The notes under the pieces are model-generated. The model was not told the origin of the DNA. It saw only the letters and a list, made by a program, of their open reading frames with translations, and did not search any database. A stretch of DNA of 64,000 nucleotides, taken from NCBI RefSeq assembly GCF_004337985.1, contig NC_043740.1, positions 310,001-374,000 of the forward strand. Reading direction: 5' to 3'. How positions within the stretch are numbered: the stretch's first letter is position 1; each line of letters begins with the position of its first letter. Both the position numbers and the translations under genes were made by a program. Below are positions 44,316-56,690 of the stretch, one piece after another. The DNA is from Pyricularia pennisetigena. Lineage: Eukaryota > Ascomycota > Sordariomycetes > Magnaporthales > Pyriculariaceae.

Positions 44316-47300
44316 TACTTTCAGTGCTCAGACTAGACCCCTGCGGGGTCCGAGCGCTCTATATACCTTTCAGCCACATGGTTTTTCGACCAATTAAATA
44401 GGCCGAAAAGATCGCGCTCGTTCTAGTTTGAGGTCAATTTGTCGCATTTCGCCGTTTATAACGGTATTATTAATAATATATTTAATGCTATAATATCGGC
44501 AATAACCATTGCCCTGATTTAAAGACAATTTGTCGTACATCGGCGTTTATAGCGAATATATGCACTGTATTCGCATTATGTATATATGGTATACGCAAAA
44601 CAAATAATAATATAACCATTATGCACAATTAAATATGCAATTAGAAGCTGAATAACAATCGTAAAAATGTAAAGTAGCCTTTATTGCAGAGCCTGAGTTT
44701 TTGTGGTTTTTTTAACGCAGAAGGCGCTATTATACCTGCTTTTGTTAATCTAATATTTGAATATTAAGTGTAATTTGCAGTTTCTAATTATATTTAATTA
44801 CTATTGTAAATAAAAATGACTACTTATTTCACGAGAATATATTATAAAGGATTGATATTTGCCGATTGAACCGAGGAAAGTGCACGCAGTTATCGTTTAA
44901 AATCAATGTTTTAATAATTCTTTTGGTATTATCAATAAATTATTAAAAAAGTCGAATAGTTTCCCCAATTATTGGGTCAAACAATTGAAGTTCTAGTATT
45001 ACAGTGGGTGACCCAGAAGTGGACATGCCCCTGAAGTGGACACCCTCCCGAAAAACTGCCATAAAAACAACGAACATACAATTGATCGTTTTTCCGCAGT
45101 AAATCGCAATAAAACCTATATCTATTAATTCGCCAAAAGCTCCTTTACATTATAATCCAAAAATAAAACCGTAAATCCCTGGTCCTAATCCTAATTTCGG
45201 TGTTATTACCGGATTTTAACTTTTATGGCCGCCCTTTTCTAATCCAGGCCGTAAACCGCTTCCTATATACCGGCCTGCTTATAAAAAAAGTTTTGGGCTT
45301 CGCGGCGCACGCGTTTTTGAAATACAGGTTTAAAAATTTTAATTTTTTCGTTTAACCGCTTATTTTCGGAGGTGAAATTCGCGATTTAAGCAACCTAATA
45401 ATTTATAATTTTGGATACCTTTTGTACAAAATTAACCAAATCTTTTTTACATTCGCCTAACCGGTTTATTATTTGTATAACCTGCTTTTTAATATTTTAA
45501 AAGGTTTTTGGGGTCCCGAAAATAACGTTGGCCATATTTTAATCCGAATCACGGTTAAAAATCGTTACCTGGGTAACTTTTAAGTTAAAATTTACTATTC
45601 GATCCGGAATTAATATTTAAGGGGTTATTGCCGGCCAAATCCCGGTTTTGCGGAAGCCGGAAATTACGTTACGAACCGATAAACCGGCTGCAAAAGCGTT
45701 TCGATAGGCGGTAAAAAACCGTTTTCGTTGTTTAGGCGCAATAGTATTTAACGACGTAAAAAATTTTATATATTACCGGTAATAGGTTTTAATAGGGTTA
45801 AAAACAAAAATATTTAACGGTTAAATAAAATAAAAATTGTAAACAGGTAAATATTCGAGGAAAACCCTATTTTTAAACGTTTTAAATATAAATTCAGCTA
45901 ATTAATGCGTTAAAATTTAATCCAATACCAATAACCGCCATTTTGTACTAACATCTGGTTTCGTTTTAGGTAAAAAAACCTGTTTTAACCATTTAAAAGC
46001 GATTTTAAAGTTAAACCAGCCCGTGGGAGTCGAATCGTACGCCCAATCCTTAATATTAGGTGGAAATTATTACGTTTATAAAATATTACCCGTTTGGATT
46101 ACGGTTAAAATAAATCTTCTTCCTTTTCCAATTACCGCCTCGATAATCGACGCCCAAATAATATTTAACGTATATATAATTTAAATTTAATTCCGGCGTT
46201 TTACGAAAAATAAACCGTATATTTTTCCGGCCGTTATATCGCCTTATTGGGAACCGTATTCGTTTATATTTACAATATATTTGGGTTTAATGTCGAATTC
46301 GGTAATTATTCGTTGGTATTAGTTATAAAACGCCCGGATCGACTCGGCCGTGGTTTTATTAGTTCGCGCACCCTCCAAAAAAATCCCGGATTTGGTTTTA
46401 ATATTTTTATTACGGCGTAAAAAACCGGCCAACCAACGTTTACCGAAAACGTTTACGCGTTTTTTCGGCGGTATTAAAAAAAAAGTGAAATTTTTAATTA
46501 TTTAATACGTGGGCGCCCTTCCAGCGAGCTTTTCGATTTCGATCCAGCGGCTAACGAACCTTTCCTATTCGTTAAAAAGTAATTAATACGGTTTATGGGT
46601 TTATTTTCGATAGAAAACGCCGTTAAGGCGACGTATAAGGGTGGTTTTTGGCACGGCCCACTGCGCGGCCGCTTTATTCTTCGAAATGCCTGATTTTACG
46701 GTTTTAACCGCCTGGGTAAGCCTAAACTCCAAATCTCTCGGCATCACGGCTTTTTTCGGCTTTGAAAACGCGTTATTTGCGGTGCGTTGTCGCGTTGAAG
46801 TAGGTGGGTTATGTTGAGGATGCTAGAAATTGCTAACAAAACAGGTGTCCACTTCAGGTGCATGTCCACTTGTGGGTCACCCACTGTAGTATTCTTTATA
46901 ATCATTTATCAAAGTATGAATGAACTTCTTTTTCACGAATTTTATTCAATGAAATAAAGCAACAAATAAACAAATAACACTATTTTAGAACTTTTTAGAT
47001 ACAAAATTAATTAAAGCGGGTATTGCAAATCGGAGCTTACGTAGGCGTTTGCTTATGTACGTTATCCCATCCCTGAAACTTTCGTTTCACTACCGTTGAA
47101 ATTGGTAAAGATATACAAGCGCTTCGATTGTAAATTATATACAAAATTGTATATACCTTACCTATCCGCTTATTCAAAGGTCTATACAGTCCGATGTGTA
47201 CACCAAGATCAAGTACATAGTTAAATATACGTATGCAACCCTCCACGTGCAAATATATCAAAATTTGGTTGAGAAAGAAAAATAATATAAAATTAATTGG

Positions 47301-47938
47301 ATAAAGCAAAAAATAGATAAATAACACAAATTTAGCATTTTTTTGTATAAAAAAATTGATAAAAGCGGGGATAATATACCGGGTTTCACGCAGACGTTTG
47401 TTTATATACGTGATCTAATCCCTGAAATCTTGGTTTAACTATCGTAAAAAATGTTGAAAATATAAAAGCGTTTCGATTGTAAATTATATACAAAATTGTA
47501 TATACGTTACCTGACCGGTTATTCAACGATTAATATAATACGGTTACGGGCCAAAACTTAATTCAACGGTATATATACGTATATGACCCTCCATGTGCAA
47601 AAACTATGAAATTTGGTCGAAAAATAAAAAGAATATAGAAAAAAATCGAAAATAGACAAAATGTCGAGCAAAAACCGTACCGCCATGAACGGATTAAGGG
47701 CAGGTGGTATCCAATTCGGCCTTTAGAGCAAGTAAAAATATAAATTAAATCGCTATTAATAACGGTATTAAACGCTATCTTTAGCGTGCAAACCGCTTAT
47801 TTTTACGATTGTTGTTTAATTTTTTATAACGGAGTATTAGTCGCGAGAATGCCGAAAATACCGCCATAAACGGCGAAAATCGACAAATTATCCTCATACC
47901 TGAGCCAAAACGATCTTTGCATGGACCTACAAATACAT
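44316..47938 (-). mobile_element. TAGTCTCAG-family element, copy i, split by a Fot1-like insertion
   Basis: The left end is type A inverted (starts TACTTTCAGTGCTCAG, two differences from the canonical nine bases); the right end is type B (47880-47938), cut at ACATT. Two related subterminal units of about 250-300 bp lie in tandem at 47040-47325 and 47390-47620, as in the copy at 59418. Removing the Fot1-like element leaves about 1.74 kb, close to the 1.86 kb of the intact copy. No transposase frame is visible, so it is non-autonomous or too decayed to read. Confidence 0.6.
45002..46886 (-). mobile_element. Fot1/pogo-type DNA transposon, RIP-decayed
   Basis: 1,885 bp with terminal inverted repeats of about 40 bp (CAGTGGGTGACCCA...AGTGGACATG / inverse, the right one reading GTGTCCACTTCAGGTGCATG before CCCACTG) and TA target duplications at 45000-45001 and 46887-46888. 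On the minus strand the transposase begins near 46745: MPRDLEFRLTQAVKTVKSGI, then KNKAAAQWAVPKTTLIRRL, a psq-type helix-turn-helix; a CENP-B-like block follows (ERFVSRWIEIEKLAGRAPTY) directly after a stop that replaces a Gln codon. Many further stops occur, as expected from C-to-T decay. Length, repeat and TA target fit the Fot1/Pot2 group. Confidence 0.85.
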
Positions 47939-48746
47939 TAGTCTCAATGCTCAAACTAAACCCCCCTGCTTCGCAGTGGGGACCGAACGTTCCATATACC
48001 TTTTAGCCATATGGTTTTTCGACCAATTGCATTGGCCGAAAAGATCGCGCTCGTTCTAGTCTAAGGACAATTTGTCGATTTTCCCCGCTCCTGGGGTATT
48101 TATACTGTTTTCGCACTGTGCATACACTGCATACGTAATACCAACAGTATAACCACTATATACAATTAAATATTTGTATAAATAAATGAATAAAAATCGT
48201 AAAAATATAAGGTAACCTGCGTTGTAATAAATGAAGTTTTTTATATTTTCTTGACGCACGGGCCGTGGGTATATCTCTTTCGATCTTATACATATCTAAA
48301 TTTTAATCATGTTTTTTAATTGTTAGTATATACTATTATATTTAATTTATTGTTTTAAGGAAAAACATTTTATACAAATAAAATATATTATTATAAGACC
48401 GATTTTAAAATTAACGTGGCGGTGCAAGCTGCATGTGATTTCCGCTTAAAATAAATATTATATTAATATTTCTCATTTAATAAATATTTTATTAAAAAAC
48501 TTAATTATTCGCCTAATTGTGTTTGAATTTGAGAAAAACTTTAATATAATATTAGTAATATATTGTTGTATATAAATATCATTCAACGTTTTTTTAACCA
48601 TTTGTATTTTATTAAATAATATAAGAAATATAAAAACAGTAGAATTTTACCATTTCTTTTAATAAAAAAGTAATAAAAGCCGATATTACGAAGCGGGATT
48701 AACGTGGACGTTTGCATATATACGTAATCCAATTCCTGAAATTTTG

Positions 48747-49189
48747 TGTTACGACCAGACAAGTTGGACCAGTACCAGTGAGGCCAGGCGGGGTCACACC
48801 CTTCCTGACAACACTCGACCTGAAAAAACACCGACCGACAGGAAACAAGATTACGTAAGGTAGGAAATTACGTAACACCACGTAATCGCCAAAAAAAGTG
48901 ATTTTAGTAATCTATAAAACCTCGATTGGGAATTACAAATTAGACAAATTAAAGGAAATTATATTTGGAATATAGTTTATATAAAACGCGCTTATTACCA
49001 TATAAATAAATTCGATTTTAGGATTGCTTAGCAGCAATTAAATTTTAGTTAACCTTAATATTTACTTGAAAACGATTATAATTTCACCCCAGTTATTGAA
49101 AACCCCAATTACCCAGTTAAAACGCTCAATTGCTTCAACCCACTATATTTTACCCTAAAAACAGGTTACCCGATATTTTAATCGTAATA
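48747..49189 (+). repeat. 5' LTR of the gypsy element
   Basis: 443 bp, paired with 55555-55996 over its whole length, sharing for instance GGCCAGGCGGGGTCACAC and TTACGTAACACCACGTAATC. The end carries AATCGTAATA where the 3' LTR has GATCGTAACA. Confidence 0.9.
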
Positions 49190-52100
49190 TTTTAATTGCT
49201 TTTATTCAATATTTTGCTTTAAAATATACCGAGCAGTATCGCCGAAACAATATTTTCCAATAAAACCACCCCTTAAACCCCCTTTACCATTAACGCTCCG
49301 GCCAACGCTGACGCTTTGCGTTAAATGGTCGCGACGTTTTAAATAAAAAATCGATAATTCCAGGAACGAATAACCGAATAAATTAATCGAACCAATAAAA
49401 ATTATATTAAATACCTTTTACTATCACTTTATAATAACACCCCAAATACCTTACAGGGATTTTTTACGGGAACCCGGGCTTATTTTTATTTTAACGAGGA
49501 TAATTTCGATAATAACGCAGAAAAGGTCACCTACGCAGCCTCGCTATTAAAAAGCGATACGCTTACCTGGTTCGAACCAATTTTACGAAATTATTTGGAC
49601 CACGATAAGGAAGAAAACCGTAAGGTTGAAACCAACCGCATTTTCGACGATTACGAAAATTTCGAAAAATATTTTAGGGGAATATTTGGCAGCCCAAACG
49701 AAAAACGCACAATTGAGCGTAAACTGGTACGCCTTACCTAAACTAAATCGGTATCCAAATATACCAATAAATTTCGATAAATTACCGCCAAATTACTATA
49801 GGGCCCCGAAACCCTAATGGCACGTTTTTATACGGGATTTAAAAAAAAAGTTAAAAACGAATTTGTTAAAAAAGAACGACCCGATACCTTAACCGAATAC
49901 GTAGAGCTAGCAATTAAAATCGATAACCGATTTTACGAACGGAAATTGGAACGACGCGAAAAACGCAGCGTATAGGGGCCAGTTTTGCGATAAACCAATA
50001 CGGGACGCAAATACTAATACCTTAAACCGTTTCGCCAATACAGTATTTCCTACGGAATATATAACGGATTTATGGACCTTAACGCGATTTAATATAAAAA
50101 ACTTCGCAAGGATCCCAAAAATAGTAAATGTTTTAAATGCGAAAAGCCAGGATATATAGCCAAATTTTGTCCCTAAAATATTCCGGATTTATACCCCGAT
50201 TCCAAAAAACCACGAGGATTAAATACCACCACCCACTAACAAATACCATCGGATTAATACAGTTTAAAAAATTGGACTATATATTACGACGATAATTATA
50301 TAATCCACAACAGCGCAAAAATGGACGCAGGATAATACCCATAAAAATTTAAAAGCATTCGGACCTTAGCAGTAGGAAACCGTATACCTATTAAAACCAA
50401 ACCGCCGGTACAATTACGCAGGTAAAGCGCCAAATTACCCGAACCTACGGAATTAAATATTTTAGAAAAATCCGAATTAAAATTAAAATTATTGGGACAA
50501 ACCCACCGCATCCGGATAATCCAATAAACCCTAACGGACGAATTTAGTAACGAGTTAAAAAACGAATTTAACGAAAAAAAGATTATATTTTTAAACCCAT
50601 ATAATGCAGTAAAGGAAAACAACCCCTATATATATAAGAAGAAATTTATCGACTTATACCGAAACGACCAATTAGTACAATTTCCCGGAATACCATTTCG
50701 AATATAAATATAAAACCCTATAAAATTAATCGATCCAATTTTCGGAAACCACCCAATTTTGGATACCAAATATCCCAAATATACAGAAATTTTTTGGGCA
50801 AAATATTTTCGAAACAATTGCGGATTGCATTTTAGCAAAAAAATAGTCCACGATTTTTTCCCACGACGACGCAAAATAACAGGTATCCACGAAATATATA
50901 CCACCATTGAATTACCCAATTGGGAAATTAAAATAAAATTTAATACCGAACCAGCGGTAATTTTTACCCTTTGTAACGACTACCTTATGGTATACTATAA
51001 CTAAAAACAATTCCCATGGTACGAATGCACCCGAAACATTTGCAAAATACATATGTTAACTAAAGCACAGGTATAATACGAAACGAAATTACGATAATTA
51101 GGACCCGCACCCATAACCAAAATTGTGTGGAACCCCAACGTTAAAAACAACGAAATACCTACAAACGCACGAAAAACGCCTGCACCAACAGGGCACCGAC
51201 TTAATAAAATCAACGTTAAAAACAGCCATACGCCCCGAAACAAAAAAAATAAAAACCCACGACGCGAGTCCAACAAGCTAAAAAACTAAAATAGCCAAAC
51301 GGTACAGGGCACTAAACGGTAGCGATAAAAACGGAATAAAAAACTTTAAACGCCACGCAAACCACGAAAATAGTATACGAACACATATTCCTAAATATAC
51401 GATTTAATGGAAAATTTATACGAGCGTTTTTTAATAGCGGAGCACAAAATAATTACATTTTTCCAAAAATTGTGAAAAAACGACGAATACTTTGGCGATA
51501 AAAGGAAAAACTATATCGATTATAAACCGTAAAAGGAAAGGCAATTTTATACGGGAACGGCACCATTAAAACAGAGACCGTATATATTTGGATGGAAAAT
51601 TATGGACGAAAGGAATAAATTACCTTAGATATTACGGAAATAGGGAATAAAAATATAATTTTAGGAATTCCCTGGTTTAAAAGGAGCAACCCCCGGATAA
51701 ATTGGATTATAGACCAAATTTAATGGGAAAAGCACCTAATTATTAAACGACCTTTAGCACAACAGGGTTTATATAGGAAATATAGGGCACGGAAGGACTA
51801 AATAAAACAAATGGCGTACCTATAGGAAGGACGACTAACCCCGGAGCCAATATCGGAAAAAAAGCGATTATTTACAGGTTAAAACCGATCCAATTACATA
51901 ATATAAACCACGAAAAAACAGACCAAAAACGGCAAAATCCCAAAAAATACCAAAATTATACACGATTATTTAGCCAAAAATTCGAAACAGGATTACCCGA
52001 ATACAGTCCGTTCGACCACGAAATACCATTAAAAAAAGGAATCCAACCAAAATTTTATAAAATATACGGTTTAAATCCGACATGAATGGAGGCTTTAAAC

Positions 52101-54660
52101 GAATACTTCGCGGAAAACCTTAAAAAAGGTTACATTAAACCATCGATATTACCAGCAAAATACCCAATCCTTTTCGTATTAAAAAAGAACGGAAAATTAC
52201 AATTATGCGTGGATTACCGACAATTAAACGACATTATAATAAAGAATTGCTACCCGCTCCCACTAATAAAAGAATTTCGAAATATGCTTTACTAAATATA
52301 ATAGTTTACAATATTAAACTTTAAAGGAATATATAATTTAATCCGTATAAAGGAAGGCGAGGAATGGAAAACAGTATTTCGCACCAAACGAAAATATTAC
52401 GAATACCTGGTAATGTTTTTCGGTTTTACCAACGCCCCCGCAACCTTTTAAACCATAATTAACCACGTTTTTAAGGAATGTTTAAACATTTTTGTCGTTA
52501 TTTACCTGGACGATATCCTTGTTTTTTCCAAAACGTTGGAAAAACATAAAAAACACGTCCACATAATTTTACAAAAGTTACAAAACGCTAAACTTTTAAT
52601 TAAACCCGAAAAATGCATTTTTTATAGCAAGCAAGTTAATTTCCTAGGATATATTATCGCCCCTGGAGAAATTAGGATGGAAAAATTAAAAATCCAAACA
52701 GTAAGGGAATGGTCCCAATTACAAAACGTAAAAAACGTTCGGGTATTTTTGGATTTGTAAATTTTTATAGAAAATTTATTAAAGGTTACGGCGCAATCGC
52801 CACCCCATTAACCAATATAACCAAAAAGGACCTAAAATTCCAATGGACGGAATAAATATAGCAAATTTTCGAACAATTACGAAAGGTAATAGCACAAAAA
52901 CCGATTTTTAAAATACCAAACCCAACGAAACCCTTCGAAGTCGAAACCGACGCATCCGATTACGTAATCGGAGGACAATTTAGTTAACGAAACGAAAAAA
53001 AACGCCTGCATTTTTGCGCCTTTTTTTCACAAAAGTTATATGGACCAGAATTTAATTACCAAATCCACGATAAAAAATTTATGGTTATTATCCGAACATT
53101 TGAAAAATGGAAACCACAGTTATCCGGAATTAAACACGAAATATTAATTTATACGGACTATAAAAATTTAACCCATTTTATTATTAATAAGGTGTTAAAC
53201 AAACGACAAATTAAATGGGCAAAATTCCTATTAAAATTCCATTTCAAAATTATTTACCGAAAAGGAATAGAAAATGGCAGGGCCGACGCCTTTAGCAAAA
53301 AACCAAATTATAAAAACATAATACCCGAAGAAATACGGAAGACTTTTACGGCAAACGATAACGGAAACCTTTTACCAGTTTACCGAAGTTTTATAACGAC
53401 CAATACGGTAATTATACCAGAAAAAATACGGAAAATCCACGAAAGCAAAGCTTACGGATACCAAAGGATTTCCAAAATATGGAAACGGTTAAAATAGCAT
53501 TATAATTTTAAAGGAATACGATAAAAAGTACGAAAAACCATTAAAAATTGCGAATTTTGCGCAAAAAGCAAATCCGCCAAACACAAACCTTACGGGCTTT
53601 TACAACCTTTACCAGCCCCTAATAAGGCCTGGCAAACCATTACAATGGATTTTATCGTTAAATTACCATTTTCCGAAAAACTATTTATTAAAATTAAATA
53701 CGATAGTATATTAGTTATAATGGACAAATTTACTAAATACGCCTATTTCCTACCCTATAAGGAAAGTAGCAACGCCGAAAAAATCGCCTACACATTTTTA
53801 CGAGTAATTATTAGCAACTACGGACTTTTAAAAAGCATTATTACGGATAAAAATAAGTTTTTTACATCAAAATTTTGGAAATTTTTAATGGAACAGCTAG
53901 GAACCGACCACAAACTATTTACAGCATTCCACCCACAGACAAATGGATAAATAAAACGAGTAAACCAAATATTAAAACAATATTTAAAATATTATATAAA
54001 CCATAAGCAGGATAATTGGGTACGGTTATTACCCACAGCATAATTCGCATATAACAGTTTAAAAAATAAAAATATTGAAATAACCCCGTTTTATACTAAT
54101 TACGGATTTAACCTTACGGTATATAAAGAACCAAAAACCACGATTACGGCCCCACGAACCGATAAATAAGTAAGCGAATTACGAAAATTCCACCAAAAAC
54201 TCCAACAGGAATTGGAATTCGTACGAAAAAAAATAACCAAATACGCTAACCAATATCGGATAAAGGGACTATTTTTCCAGGAGGGAAATAACGTTTACTT
54301 TATTCGACGCAATATTAAAATATAACGACCAAATAGCAAATTTAATTACAAAAAATTTGGATTTTTTAAAATCGATAAAAAAATTAGTAAAACCAATTAT
54401 GAATTATTATTATTAAAAATTATAAAAATCCACCCAACGTTCCACGTATTACTATTGGAACCAGCACCACCCGGTACCAATATATAAAAAACAATCGAAA
54501 TCGACGAGGAAAAAATATACGACGTCGAACGAATACTGGACCACAAACGCAACTACGGTAAAACAAAATATTTTATTAAATGGGAAAACTACGGACACGA
54601 AAAAAACATTTGGGAATTTTTTAACCACCTCCAAAATTGCCAGGAACCACTCCGTTAATA
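49190..54660 (+). pseudogene. Gypsy gag-pol relic ending in a chromodomain
   Basis: Reading order on the plus strand: capsid region about 49300-50100; zinc knuckle at 50129-50170 reading CFKCEKPGYIAKFC, where the expected His is Tyr (CAT to TAT); protease region about 51400-51700; reverse transcriptase 51990-52900 with [20 protein letters not shown] and the catalytic YLDDILVFS at 52503; RNase H about 52900-53290; integrase with CEFCAKSKSAKHKPYGLL, WQTITMDFIVKLP and IITDKNKFFTSKFW; and a C-terminal chromodomain (54500-54640) reading YDVERILDHKRNYGKTKYF and IKWENYGHEKNIWE. Chromodomains steer integration to heterochromatin. Numerous TAA/TAG stops replace Gln codons, so no protein can be made. 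Confidence 0.9.
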
Positions 54661-54869
54661 TTACCAGGAATTGGATTTGCGAGTAAATTAGCCAAAAAAA
54701 AGAGGACGATTTAAAAAAACATTATTTACCATTCCCAGAAATTAAAAATCGACCAGGACTCGAAACCATACCACCAGACGAACCTACAAAAAAACGATTA
54801 GCACACACTAATAAATTAGAATATACGGATAAAAGCAATTTACCGACCGAATGCTGCGTAAAAACATTT

Positions 54870-55180
54870 ATTTTATTTAACAAAAAAGGATTTAAAGGAT
54901 TTATTGGGAAGGTCGAATCCCAGACAAAATTGGAATCCGGAAAAAGCGATTCGAATAACATTTTAAGAAAAATTTCGGACGATCGCCGCCGCTTTTCCTA
55001 TTTTGCCTCTTTACGCTCCACGCGATCCAATTCCTCCAAATCGTTAATCCCGCGAAATATAATTCGCATTATTTTTTTAAACCACAATTTTTTTTGTTTT
55101 CGCAAACGGAAAAACTTTAATTGCTTTTCCTAAATCCTTTATTGTTTTGCCAAAATGTTTTTTTCCAAAGCTTCCACTTT
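54870..55180 (-). pseudogene. Antisense coiled-coil frame between pol and 3' LTR
   Basis: On the strand opposite to pol, one frame with only a few RIP-type stops reads VEALEKNILAK, EKQLKFFRLRKQKKLWFKK and IFRGINDLEELDRVERKEAK, then continues to LFESLFPDSNFVWDS. The Leu/charged spacing suggests a coiled coil. A second, different gypsy relic in this window has a matching frame at the same relative place (58220-58600), with RLLRLRK then RRFLQFRNEAET. Function unknown. Confidence 0.5.
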
Positions 55181-55534
55181 AATATAAAATTTGGAATGCT
55201 GCCGACCGATATTACGCAATTAAATATTCGAAATACCCAGCACGTCGCAACCAAAACGGTTAATACGGAAATATTCGATATAACGAAAGGAATTTTGCGG
55301 TAATATTGCGTAACGCATTATACCGCGAAATTCATAATAAAAATAAAAAAGCATGTCCACCGAAAAAGGAAAAAGGGAAATAAAAAAAGCGTAACGACGT
55401 TTTGTCGACGAACGACCAGATTTTGATTTGGTTACGCGATTAAATATGGCGCAAAAAAGTTAATAAGGAAAAAACATAAAAACAGAAACAAGGATTAAAG
55501 GAGTACAAACTATTTAAAAACCAAAGGGATTTGG

Positions 55535-55549
55535 CTAAGGGAGAGGAAA
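55535..55549 (+). other. Polypurine tract of the gypsy element
   Basis: A purine run AAGGGAGAGGAAA lies immediately before the 3' LTR, the expected second-strand priming site. Confidence 0.6.
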
Positions 55550-55554
55550 CCTAA

Positions 55555-55996
55555 TATTACGACCAAATAAATTGGACCAATACCAATAAGGCCAGGCGGG
55601 GTCACACTTTTCCTAACAACACTCGATTTGAAAAAACACCGACCGATAGGAAATAAGATTACGTAAGGTAGGAAATTACGTAACACCACGTAATCGCCAA
55701 AAAAGTGATTTTAGTGATTTGTAAAACCTCGATTGGGAATTACAGATTAGATAAATTAAAGGAGATTATATTTGGAATATAGTTTATATAAAACGCGCTT
55801 ATTGCTATATAAATAAATTCGATTTTAGGATTGTTTAGCAGCAATTAAACTTTAATTAACCTTAATATTTACTTAAAAACGATTATAATTTCACCCCAGT
55901 TATTAAAAACCCCAGTTACCCAATTAAGACGTTCAGTTGCTTTAACCCACTGTACTTTACCCTAAGAACAGGTTACCCGATACCTTGATCGTAACA
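55555..55996 (+). repeat. 3' LTR of the gypsy element
   Basis: 442 bp, starts TATTACGACC (decayed TGTTACGACC) and ends GATCGTAACA, followed by target copy TTTTG. Confidence 0.9.
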
Positions 55997-56603
55997 TTTT
56001 GGTTTTATTCTCGCCATGATTGGCAAAAATATTAAAGCGTTTCGACTGTACATTTTATATAAAATTGTTTATACCTTACCTATCCGTTTATTTAACGGCT
56101 TATATAGTTAGTTATATATCCTAAAATTTGGTATACAGTTATTTATATATATGCTTTCCCCCACCTGAAAACAAATTTGAAATTATATTTGCAAATAAAA
56201 ATAATATAAAAAAAATACGAAAATCGAAATAAAATCGAAAAAATAGTACCGCCATGAGCGAATTTAGGGCAGGGCCTAGCAAATTCGCCCAATGAAACAG
56301 ATAAAAATATAAATTAAATCTTTGTCAATAGCGGTATTAAATGCTATTTTCAACGTACAAACCGCTTATTTTTCCGATTTTTATTTATTTTTTTATAACG
56401 GAGTATCAGTCGCCGAATTGACGAAAATACCGCCATAAGCGGCGAAAATCGACAAGTTGTCCTCAGACCTGAACAAGAGCGTTCTTTAGATGGACCCACA
56501 GGTACATTGCACAGCCGCAATTGAGCCACGAAGTGGATCAATTGTGGAGCTCTGGGCTTCAGGGATGAGCCCTGAGACTAACCATTAATGTAATTCCGCT
56601 AAT

Positions 56604-56690
56604 GGGTTTATGGGCTATTGTAAACCCTACTAAACGCACTAAAGTTTACTGGGTTTGTGGGCTATTGTAAACCCTATTAAACGCACTAAA
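56604..56690 (+). repeat. Two 40-bp direct units with internal foldback
   Basis: Units 56604-56643 and 56651-56690 differ at two positions (GGGTTTATGGG/GGGTTTGTGGG and CCCTAC/CCCTAT). Each contains GGGTTT...AAACCC, able to fold. They start 24 bp after element copy ii and may belong to another decayed repeat family. Confidence 0.65.

Larger units (their letters stand above)
48747..55996 (+). mobile_element. Ty3/gypsy chromovirus LTR retrotransposon, RIP-decayed
   Basis: Complete element of 7,250 bp: 5' LTR 48747-49189, 3' LTR 55555-55996, and a perfect 5-bp target duplication TTTTG (48742-48746 and 55997-56001). The best-preserved LTR ends are TGTTACGACC and GATCGTAACA (inverted TGTTACGA/TCGTAACA). 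Gag, reverse transcriptase, RNase H, integrase and chromodomain appear in that order. The LTR ends differ by C-to-T/G-to-A changes (TGTTAC against TATTAC; CGTAACA against CGTAATA), the signature of RIP. It is inserted in the subterminal repeat of element copy ii. Confidence 0.9.
47939..56580 (-). mobile_element. TAGTCTCAG-family element, copy ii, split by the gypsy chromovirus
   Basis: The left end is type A inverted (TAGTCTCAATGCTC..., 47939-48100) and the right end type B (56428-56580, ending GAGCCCTGAGACTA). It has the same end arrangement as copy i and abuts it directly, with its first base inside the type B terminus of copy i. Removing 48747-56001 leaves about 1.39 kb. The subterminal unit is visible on both sides of the insertion (48700-48746 and 56002-56160). 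No target duplication is certain: the outer flanks GCCATTATC (before 44138) and ACCATTAAT (after 56580) agree at six of nine. Confidence 0.55.
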
